From JBDKGV01 sp039798005 (GTDB lineage: Bacteria > Fibrobacterota > Fibrobacteria > UBA5070): 6,696 nucleotides of DNA. Below, in pieces: positions 1 through 5,279 of the stretch (the first letter of the stretch is position 1; each line of letters opens with the position of its first letter). The translations under genes and the position numbers were made by a program. Location of the stretch: assembly GCA_039798005.1 (NCBI GenBank), contig JBDKGV010000195.1, positions 1 through 6,696 on the forward strand. The letters run 5' to 3'. Below the pieces are notes generated by a model, which worked only from the letters and a program-made list of their open reading frames with translations, did not search any database and was not told the origin of the DNA.

Positions 1-194
1 AGCCCTGTCTGCCCCAAGTCAAGAATCCCATCCTTGGCTGCGGCATCGCCGCGCACAGTAAGCTCGGCACCGGTCGCCGACAAGAATGGGGAGGCAGGAT
101 CAAATCCGGCCGAGAATCCAGCCGAAACGGAAGTGGCTCCCAAAGTGAGCATCGTTGTGGCGGCGCCAAGCAAGAAGCGGGAATTCAAAGTCAT
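1..194 (-). CDS. Secreted protein, N-terminal part only (runs off left edge)
   Basis: A minus-strand reading frame opens with ATG at 194-192 and stays open to the window edge, giving 64 residues. A GGAGG lies 5 bases upstream of the ATG (200-204). The N-terminus is a textbook Sec signal peptide: a short start with Arg6, a hydrophobic stretch at about residues 7-23, and a likely cut after VSA at residue 25. The mature start (GFSAGFDP..., then ATGAEL...RGDAA...GILDLG) resembles the mature start of the LamG-like protein at 2360-3778, which also has FDP, then TG, then GDA. I infer a related jellyroll-type surface protein, but the diagnostic part lies outside the window. It is transcribed divergently from the regulator gene at 368. 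The opposite-strand frame over the same bases has no comparable start or signal. Secretion is well supported; function is unknown. Confidence 0.8.
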   Translation of the reverse strand, partial: MTLNSRFLLGAATTMLTLGATSVSAGFSAGFDPASPFLSATGAELTVRGDAAAKDGILDLGQTG

Positions 195-199
195 CAAAA

Positions 200-204
200 C
201 CTCC
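200..204 (-). promoter_or_regulatory. Ribosome binding site of the left-edge secreted gene
   Basis: GGAGG on the minus strand, 5 bases before the ATG at 194. It fixes the start codon and decides the coding strand for this end of the window. Confidence 0.8.
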
Positions 205-228
205 AGAAATGCGGGATTGCTGTACTCA

Positions 229-257
229 ATCTTGATCATTTCATCGCCACAAGTCAA
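229..257 (-). promoter_or_regulatory. Candidate promoter for the left-edge secreted gene
   Basis: On the minus strand a TTGACT (257-252, 5 of 6 to the -35 consensus) is followed after 17 bases by CAAGAT (234-229, 3 of 6 to the -10 consensus). Transcription would begin near 222, about 28 bases before the start codon. The -35 is good and the -10 is weak, so this is only a candidate. Confidence 0.35.
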
Positions 258-274
258 CATCCAAGAGCTATAAT
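246..274 (+). promoter_or_regulatory. Candidate upstream promoter for the regulator operon
   Basis: A perfect TATAAT lies at 269-274. With a 17-base spacer the -35 position reads GCCACA (246-251), which matches only the last three consensus bases. Transcription would start near 281, giving a leader of about 87 bases that contains the inverted repeat at 294-316. It lies back to back with the minus-strand candidate, whose -35 is at 252-257, so the two promoters would compete or be controlled together. Confidence 0.4.
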
Positions 275-293
275 CAATCAAATTTTCGATATT

Positions 294-316
294 TTTGTAC
301 TCAAAATGCGTACAAA
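294..316. promoter_or_regulatory. Perfect inverted repeat, candidate operator
   Basis: TTTGTAC (294-300) and GTACAAA (310-316) form a perfect 7-base inverted repeat with a 9-base AT-rich spacer; the half-site centres are 16 bases apart, roughly one and a half helical turns. It lies between the divergent genes, just downstream of the perfect TATAAT. The word TGTACTCAA covers the left arm and spacer (296-304) and recurs at 221-229, near the predicted minus-strand transcription start. A site for a dimeric regulator, possibly the product of the gene at 368, is a reasonable guess; no binding is shown. Confidence 0.4.
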
Positions 317-331
317 CATCTATGAATTGAG

Positions 332-359
332 TTGTCGTTTCACCTTCTCTTGTGATACT
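332..359 (+). promoter_or_regulatory. Candidate downstream promoter with extended -10
   Basis: TTGTCG (332-337, 4 of 6) is followed after 16 bases by GATACT (354-359, 4 of 6), which is preceded by a TG at 351-352 in the extended -10 position. Transcription would begin near 366, only a couple of bases before the GTG start codon at 368, so this promoter would give an essentially leaderless message. It is an alternative or addition to the TATAAT at 269-274. Confidence 0.3.
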
Positions 360-367
360 TTGGAGAC

Positions 368-1195
368 GTGCAAAGGATCGAGTTCTACACCGACTACCGG
401 CAGTTCTTGAAGGACTACTACGAGGATCGCAAGTCCCGTTCGAAGTCTTTCAGTTACCGGCAGTTCTGCCTCAAGGCGGGAATCCGATCTCCATCGCTCT
501 TCCTGGAGGTCGTAGAAGGTCGGAGAAATCTCACTGAGGCCAGCACCGTCCAGTTCCTGAAGGGACTTGGACTCACCGAGAACGACGCCCAATACTTCAC
601 CACTTTGGTGAACTACAATCAGGCCCGCGATTCCCGATCCAAGCAGCGCTGGTTCGAGGAGCTCAGAGGCATGCGTCGCAGGGTGCAGGCTCAACTCATT
701 CCATTCGACCATCACGAATACTATGCCCGTTGGTATTTCCCCGTTCTGCGTGAACTGGTCTGCCGGATCGACTGGAACAACGATTTCGCGCTCTTGGCCC
801 GCCAAATCAGGCCAACACTGAACTCGCGGCAAGTCCGGGACGGCATCGAGTTGCTGGTACGGCTTGGACTCCTGAAGCAGGAAGGCGAACGGTGGATTCA
901 GCCTTCCCCTGCCCTGACCACCGGCAATGAAGTCGACTCGTTGCTGGTACGTTCCTGCAATCGCCAATTCGCCGACTTGGCAGCCTTGGCCATCGATGAA
1001 GTCCCCCCTTCCAGACGAGATGCATCGAGCATGGTGATTGGCATCAGCACTGACGGGTTCCGACGCATCAAGGAGGAGATCCGGCACTTCAAGGCGCGCA
1101 TCGCCCGCATCGCCGAAGACGATCTTGTCGCGGATCGTGTATATGCCTTGAGTATCCAATTTGTTCCACACTCCGCGATCGGAGATTCAGCATGA
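368..1195 (+). CDS. TIGR02147 / DUF4423 family predicted transcriptional regulator
   Basis: A 275-residue soluble protein with no signal peptide or membrane segment. Residues 3-25 (a Y-x-DYR-x-FLKDYYEDRK pattern) and 27-85 (SFSYRQFCLKAGI...SPSLF...VEGRRNLTEAS...LGLTENDAQYF) match the usual start of the TIGR02147 family, with an XRE-like helix-turn-helix around 28-68. Residues about 100-268 fit DUF4423: HEYYARWYFPVLREL (116-130), a winged-helix-like stretch (150-175), RRDASSMVIGIS (216-227) and a closing VYALSIQFVP (258-267). Length is typical. Members are thought to be DNA-binding regulators, but ligands and targets are mostly unknown. The start is GTG at 368; an in-frame TGA at 353 rules out a longer form, and the family pattern begins at once. 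GGAG sits only 2 bases upstream, too close for a normal Shine-Dalgarno. The stop overlaps the lipoprotein start as ATGA, implying coupled translation. Family call is firm; the regulatory role is inferred. Confidence 0.85.
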   Translation: MQRIEFYTDYRQFLKDYYEDRKSRSKSFSYRQFCLKAGIRSPSLFLEVVEGRRNLTEASTVQFLKGLGLTENDAQYFTTLVNYNQARDSRSKQRWFEELRGMRRRVQAQLIPFDHHEYYARWYFPVLRELVCRIDWNNDFALLARQIRPTLNSRQVRDGIELLVRLGLLKQEGERWIQPSPALTTGNEVDSLLVRSCNRQFADLAALAIDEVPPSRRDASSMVIGISTDGFRRIKEEIRHFKARIARIAEDDLVADRVYALSIQFVPHSAIGDSA

Positions 1196-2349
1196 GGCGG
1201 GGGTGGATCCTCGGCATCCTCGCCTCAATGCTCGTGGGTTGCGGATCAGAAGCCGTGCAGATGGCAGGAGGCTCCAGCGAACAGGGCAACGCATTGCAAG
1301 CGATCCAGATCCTCGTTGTGGATCGACATGGCGCTCCGACTCCCGCCACAATTGAACTGTTGCCGGCAGATTGGTCGCCCAACAAGGACACGGCTGGATT
1401 CACCTCGGGTCCGCTTGGCCAAGGACAGTCATGGCTTTCGCCAAGCCTGCCTCAAGGATCGTACTCAATTCTTGCCATCGGGGACTCCGGCAAACGCATT
1501 CACTCCATGGAGCTGACTGGAAACCGAAAGGACACCATTCAACTGGAGCCTACGGTACGAATGCAGGGAACCTTCCCTGCAGGATCCAGTGTACAGATCC
1601 CGGGTGCTCGTATTTCTGCGGTGACCGATGCAAAAGGATTGCTTGTATTCGACTCCCTACCCGTTGGAGCAAAGCGACTCCTGATTCGCAAGGACAGCAC
1701 AACCGGAGTGCTGTTCCTCGATTCCCTGTATCCCTCCACCCAGATATATCTCACCGCCTACCCGAAGCTTTCAGCACCGGGGCCCGCACGGCTTGACAGC
1801 ACTTGGTTGACGCCTCCCAACGTCTATCCACCGGCTGGAAATTATCAAGCCCAAGTGACCATCGCAACCTGGCATCCGCTGAGGGAAGCGACCTTCGAGC
1901 GAGCCCCAACGGCCTCCGGACCTTGGAGCAGCTTTGCAGGAGGCATTGCCCTGGACAGTTCCGCAAATCTATGGCTACGCTCCCGAGTCGCCAAAGGCTA
2001 CGTCAGTCAGCCTCGCCTCTACTCGTACAGCATTGCCCAAGCCATCAGGACAGATTCGAGTCTACCCGTGATTCACACTGCTCCAGTCGGGCCCTTCAGT
2101 ACGTTCATGCCCGATTCCATTCGCAAGAATGAGGATACGATCCACATTTTCATCCTGACCCAAGGATGCAGCTCACTCCCCGCCCATGGCTTTGGAGGCT
2201 GGGTGCATTCCGACTCCTTGGGACTGTACCGTCGCATCTGCAATCAACCAACGGCACCGACTAAATTCCATTTCACGATGCAAGGAGCAAGCGCCATACG
2301 ATGGGCACATACGCTCATGCCCAAAGGCGTCACCTATGCTCTGCCTTGA
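1192..2349 (+). CDS. Lipoprotein with carboxypeptidase-regulatory-like and chitobiase-C-like domains
   Basis: A 385-residue predicted lipoprotein. The N-terminus has RR, a hydrophobic segment and the lipobox LVGC (14-17), so Cys17 would be lipidated and the protein anchored to a membrane, probably the outer one. Residues about 37-117 (VVDRHGAPTPATIEL... then LPQGSYSILAI) and 118-190 (GARISAVTDAKGLLVFDSLPVGAKRLLI) look like two carboxypeptidase-regulatory-like beta-sandwich repeats. Residues about 208-281 (PPNVYPPAGNYQAQVTI... to VSQPRLYSYSI) resemble the chitobiase/hexosaminidase C-terminal domain. The last 100 residues, with Cys326 and Cys350, match nothing I recognise. No catalytic motif is visible; a binding or scaffolding surface role is an inference. 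The ATG overlaps the regulator's TGA by 4 bases, and the secreted LamG-like gene follows 10 bases after the stop, so these three are almost certainly one operon. Confidence 0.8.
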   Translation: MRRGWILGILASMLVGCGSEAVQMAGGSSEQGNALQAIQILVVDRHGAPTPATIELLPADWSPNKDTAGFTSGPLGQGQSWLSPSLPQGSYSILAIGDSGKRIHSMELTGNRKDTIQLEPTVRMQGTFPAGSSVQIPGARISAVTDAKGLLVFDSLPVGAKRLLIRKDSTTGVLFLDSLYPSTQIYLTAYPKLSAPGPARLDSTWLTPPNVYPPAGNYQAQVTIATWHPLREATFERAPTASGPWSSFAGGIALDSSANLWLRSRVAKGYVSQPRLYSYSIAQAIRTDSSLPVIHTAPVGPFSTFMPDSIRKNEDTIHIFILTQGCSSLPAHGFGGWVHSDSLGLYRRICNQPTAPTKFHFTMQGASAIRWAHTLMPKGVTYALP

Positions 2350-2353
2350 AAGG
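2349..2353 (+). promoter_or_regulatory. Ribosome binding site that sets the LamG-like gene start
   Basis: AAAGG begins on the last base of the lipoprotein stop codon and lies 6 bases before the ATG at 2360. It supports starting there, where a signal peptide begins, rather than at an in-frame ATG far upstream inside the lipoprotein gene. Confidence 0.7.
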
Positions 2354-2359
2354 TTCTTC

Positions 2360-3778
2360 ATGATGCTGCGATTTTCCTCCATTCTATTCGTCTTAGCCAC
2401 TTCGGTCCTTGCGCAGATTGGACCAGACATCCGATTCGACCCGTCGCAGGATTCGGCCAGCTGGGTATCCGGCACCGGCAAGTCAACCTGGAGCTTTTTC
2501 GGAGACGCAAAGGTCAGTCAATCCAGCCTTGAGACCAGAACCGGCGGCTTGCGAATCCCGGGATATGCTCAGCCCAAAGGAGCATTCTCGGTCGAGGCTA
2601 TTTTCCGCGCCGACTCCACCGGATCTCCGCAATGGAACCACTTGAGCGACCTGGTCAACTCCGCCACCTGGCCGATCAGCGGTGTGTATGCTCCTGAACA
2701 GGGCTTTGCCTTTCGCACTGGTGGCGGCCTTTGGTATCCCGAAATGGGAGCAGGAGCGCCATTGTCAGAATGGTCGCGCCGACTGTCCTTGAACACCTTT
2801 GATGTTCAGAACAGCTCCAAGCTGTCACGTTGCTTGCTAGACTTTTCGATGGCCCCCACAAGCCAGAAGGTCTGGTTCGAAGTCTTTTCGGACCGCTGCG
2901 TCGAAACCGGTAAATGGCATCATGCAGTGGCAACCTGGGATGGGCAGAACCAGGCCATCTATCTGGATGGCGAGAACGTGACGGATCCGTGGCGCATCCA
3001 TGCTCCGATCGACGTGCCACGACTGGATTCTAACGTGATCCTGAACATCGGAGCCAGAGCTTATGCGAGTTTGGATTTCCGCTATCTGCGTGGCGGCATT
3101 CGGAAAGCCAACATTCTCTCAGGAGCCCTGAGTGCCGAGGAAGTCTTGTATCGGTATCAAGCAGCCAACCAGCGTCCCGAATCGGGTGTTTGCGCAGCGC
3201 AATACAGGATCACAAGCCCCTTGTCCTTGCAAGTCTTGAGTCGCGAGGATTCGATCCAGATTCGCAAGCGGCCCGGATCCCTTTGCTCCGGTTCGGCCTT
3301 CGATACGAACTGGCAAGCCTCCGATTCGCTTGAAATCGAGCTTCTGGACAGCAATGCCCGAACACTTGAAATCGTAAAGACCTACGCAGCAAAGACTGCC
3401 ATAAATCGATTCACCCTCCTCTCCACTTACGAGGGCGCAGTTCAATTCAGGATCAGGCCAAAGGCATCGGCCTCGGGTGCACTGGCCAGAGCAGCAGCCC
3501 AGCCGAACAATTGGAGCAATGGTCTTCCTGCCGTCATCGCCCCTCGCACGAGCTCAATCCGTTCACGAAGCACAGCTTTGCGCCATCGTTCCCTTGCCTC
3601 AGGTCGACACCTGATCGGAACGACTCAACCGCTTCAAGTCCTTGCCCTTGATGGACGTGAGCTTTCTGCGAAGATTGTCGCGACAGATGCCGGTCAGGAA
3701 ATCGAATTGAGCAAAGCTGATCCTGGCTTGGTCCTGATCAAGAGCAAGCAAGGCTCGTTGATCCTGATCAACCCCTAA
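2360..3778 (+). CDS. Secreted LamG / concanavalin-like jellyroll protein
   Basis: A 472-residue predicted secreted protein. The frame is open far upstream, but the start at 2360 (or the next codon, 2363) is chosen because AAAGG lies 6 bases before it and a signal peptide follows, with a likely cut after SVLA (residue 18). Residues about 25-265 look like one LamG/concanavalin-like jellyroll: GAFSVEAIFRAD (74-85), the hallmark GKWHHAVATWDG...AIYLDGENV (184-207), then LNIGARA (228-234) and a closing strand with GGIRKANILSGALSAEEV (245-262). These domains usually bind glycans or other extracellular ligands. Residues 266-415 are unassigned, with Cys278 and Cys309 as a possible disulfide. The last 50 residues (LQVLALDGREL... 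then PGLVLIKSKQGSLILINP) resemble a type IX secretion sorting domain. No catalytic residues are evident. It is the last gene of the operon and is followed by an intrinsic terminator. Confidence 0.8.
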   Translation: MMLRFSSILFVLATSVLAQIGPDIRFDPSQDSASWVSGTGKSTWSFFGDAKVSQSSLETRTGGLRIPGYAQPKGAFSVEAIFRADSTGSPQWNHLSDLVNSATWPISGVYAPEQGFAFRTGGGLWYPEMGAGAPLSEWSRRLSLNTFDVQNSSKLSRCLLDFSMAPTSQKVWFEVFSDRCVETGKWHHAVATWDGQNQAIYLDGENVTDPWRIHAPIDVPRLDSNVILNIGARAYASLDFRYLRGGIRKANILSGALSAEEVLYRYQAANQRPESGVCAAQYRITSPLSLQVLSREDSIQIRKRPGSLCSGSAFDTNWQASDSLEIELLDSNARTLEIVKTYAAKTAINRFTLLSTYEGAVQFRIRPKASASGALARAAAQPNNWSNGLPAVIAPRTSSIRSRSTALRHRSLASGRHLIGTTQPLQVLALDGRELSAKIVATDAGQEIELSKADPGLVLIKSKQGSLILINP

Positions 3779-3803
3779 CACTTCCCGCCAATCCCTGCGC
3801 GGG

Positions 3804-3839
3804 GCCCCGGCTCAGGATTCGTCCGGGCCGGGGCTTTTT
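3804..3839 (+). terminator. Strong intrinsic terminator after the LamG-like gene
   Basis: GCCCCGGC (3804-3811) pairs perfectly with GCCGGGGC (3827-3834). Inside, T-G and C-G pairs and a GGA/TCC mini-stem capped by a TTCG tetraloop can extend the helix. Five T residues follow at 3835-3839. It ends plus-strand transcription 26 bases after the LamG-like stop. The T run overlaps the stop codon of the convergent response-regulator gene (3838-3840). On the minus strand there is no T run after the hairpin, so it should work well in one direction only. Confidence 0.9.
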
Positions 3840-5199
3840 ATTCCTCCGCCATCCCCATCTCGCGCAGCTTGCGCCACAGGGTGCTTCGGCTGATGCCCAG
3901 ACGCGTGGCGGCCTCGGACTGGTTGTGTCCGGTCGCAGAAAGCACCCGCAGGATATGGCGGCGCTCGAGTTCAGCGAGCGTGATCATGGTCTCGTCCTCT
4001 TCCATGCCACGAGCGGGAGGCAGGGCGAGAAAGTTTCCCACCTTGGCTCCTTGCAGGGCTTCGGGAAGATCGGAGAGGCGGATGCGGTCGGATTCACACA
4101 GCACCACGGCGTGCTCGATGGCGTTCTCAAGTTCGCGGATGTTGCCCGGCCACGGATAGCTCATCATCGCCGCTTCGGCGTCGGAATGGAAGCCGCTTAC
4201 CCGTCGCGAATGGGCCTGGTTCCACTTGTGCACGAAAAAGCGCACCAGGTGAGGCATGGCCTCCAGCCGCTCGCGCAAGGGCGGCAACTTGAGGTGGAAC
4301 ACGTTGAGGCGGAAGAAGAGATCCTCGCGGAAACGCCCTTCGGCCACCGCCTTCTGGAGATCCACATTGGTGGCGGCAAGGATGCGCACATCCACCGTGC
4401 GGGTCTCGGAATCGCCCACGCGGCGCACCTCGCGGTTTTGCAACACGCGCAAAAGCTTGACTTGGGCCGCCGGCGGAAGCTCCCCCACTTCGTCGAGGAA
4501 CAGCGTCCCGCCCTCGGCCTCCTCGAAGAGCCCCTTGCGATCGGCCGCCGCACCCGTATAGGCTCCCTTGCGCGCACCGAAGAGTTCCGATTCCACCAGC
4601 GTCTCGGGGATCGCACCGCAGTTGACGGCGACGAACGGACCTTGGCCCCGCCCCGAAAGGCGATGCACGACGTTGGCCAGAAACTCCTTGCCGCTGCCCG
4701 ACTCGCCGGTGATCAGCACCGTGGAGGTGGTTGGCGCGACCTTGTTGACCAGGCGCAGGATCTTCTGCATGGAAGGGCCGTTGCCCAGGAGCTCCTCCAG
4801 CACATGGGTCTCAAGCCCCCGGTGCGCCCGGTGTGACAGGATCTGTCCGGACTGGCGACGGGCGACGTCCATCAGCTCACGCGCCGTGACGGGCTTGAGC
4901 AGGTACTGGGAGGCCCCGCGCTCCACCGCCGAACGGGCCGCCGGAAGCGAATCCTCGGCGCACAGCACCACGACATCGAGCTCGGGTTGCCGCTTGCGGG
5001 CGAAGGTCACGAGATCGAGCCCATCCTGCCAGAGGCAGGAGGCATCCAGGAAGACCAGGTCGTAGCTGTTCACCTGCAGCATCTGGGCGAACTGGGCCGC
5101 ATCGAACGCGCAGGAGAGCCGGGAATCGGGAAGCGACCAGCCTTCCTGGACCGCGGTCCGGAAAGCCTCGTCGCCGTCGATGAGGAGGATCTGAAGCAT
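3838..5199 (-). CDS. Sigma-54-dependent response regulator (receiver, AAA+, Fis HTH)
   Basis: A 453-residue NtrC-type activator that would use ATP hydrolysis to open sigma-54 promoters. Residues 1-115 are a receiver: Asp8 and Asp10, likely phosphoacceptor Asp52 (VFLDAS) and Lys102 (LLKPV). Residues about 133-370 are the AAA+ domain: Walker A GESGSGKE (165-172), sigma-54 loop GAYTGA (212-217, a common variant of GAFTGA), Walker B GTLFLDE (231-237), FREDLFFRLNVF (290-301) and the sensor II region YPWPGNIRELENA (348-360). Residues about 406-450 are a Fis-type helix-turn-helix (NQSEAATRLGISRSTLWRKL). The ATP-using core looks complete. The receiver is unusual: Gly9 replaces an acidic residue, Cys80 sits where Ser/Thr is expected, and Leu56 replaces the usual proline. 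GAGG at 5206-5209 lies 6 bases before the ATG. It is downstream of dnaJ in the same direction, with no partner histidine kinase in the window. Targets are unknown. Confidence 0.93.
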   Translation of the reverse strand: MLQILLIDGDEAFRTAVQEGWSLPDSRLSCAFDAAQFAQMLQVNSYDLVFLDASCLWQDGLDLVTFARKRQPELDVVVLCAEDSLPAARSAVERGASQYLLKPVTARELMDVARRQSGQILSHRAHRGLETHVLEELLGNGPSMQKILRLVNKVAPTTSTVLITGESGSGKEFLANVVHRLSGRGQGPFVAVNCGAIPETLVESELFGARKGAYTGAAADRKGLFEEAEGGTLFLDEVGELPPAAQVKLLRVLQNREVRRVGDSETRTVDVRILAATNVDLQKAVAEGRFREDLFFRLNVFHLKLPPLRERLEAMPHLVRFFVHKWNQAHSRRVSGFHSDAEAAMMSYPWPGNIRELENAIEHAVVLCESDRIRLSDLPEALQGAKVGNFLALPPARGMEEDETMITLAELERRHILRVLSATGHNQSEAATRLGISRSTLWRKLREMGMAEE

Positions 5200-5222
5200 C
5201 GAAGACCTCGGATGGGGTGATT

Positions 5223-5244
5223 CCCTGCGCCGATCAGCGCAGGG
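5223..5244. other. Perfect GC-rich hairpin between dnaJ and the response-regulator gene
   Basis: CCCTGCGC (5223-5230) and GCGCAGGG (5237-5244) form a perfect 8-base stem with a 6-base loop in the 80-base gap after dnaJ. No T run follows on the minus strand, so it is a poor intrinsic terminator. It might protect an mRNA end, be an RNA processing site, or be a relic of the intergenic repeat family described below. TCCCTGCGC also occurs at 3792-3800. Confidence 0.55.
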
Positions 5245-5279
5245 CGGGATTCAGTACCGCGAGATCAAACGTCCCAAGC

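Noticed and set aside
177..186. GCGGGAATTC, whose complement matches the outer stem of the repeat at 6449-6458
   Set aside because: It encodes Asn-Ser-Arg in the signal peptide of the left-edge gene and has no flanking repeat words, so a 10-base match is most likely chance.
34..273. Plus-strand open frame of 79 codons at the left end
   Set aside because: It lies antisense to the minus-strand gene starting at 194, which has a ribosome binding site and signal peptide; the plus frame has neither and shows no recognisable protein.
320..1171. Minus-strand open frame of 283 codons opposite the TIGR02147 gene
   Set aside because: The plus strand matches a known family end to end and is coupled to the next gene; the minus frame has no supporting signal.
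2186..2359. In-frame upstream extension of the LamG-like gene inside the lipoprotein gene
   Set aside because: It would overlap the lipoprotein by 164 bases and bury the signal peptide; the ATG at 2360 has its own ribosome binding site and signal peptide.
3925..4836. Plus-strand open frame of 303 codons inside the response-regulator gene
   Set aside because: Antisense shadow: the minus strand encodes intact AAA+ and Fis motifs across the whole interval, while the plus frame is His/Gly/Arg-rich with no domain.
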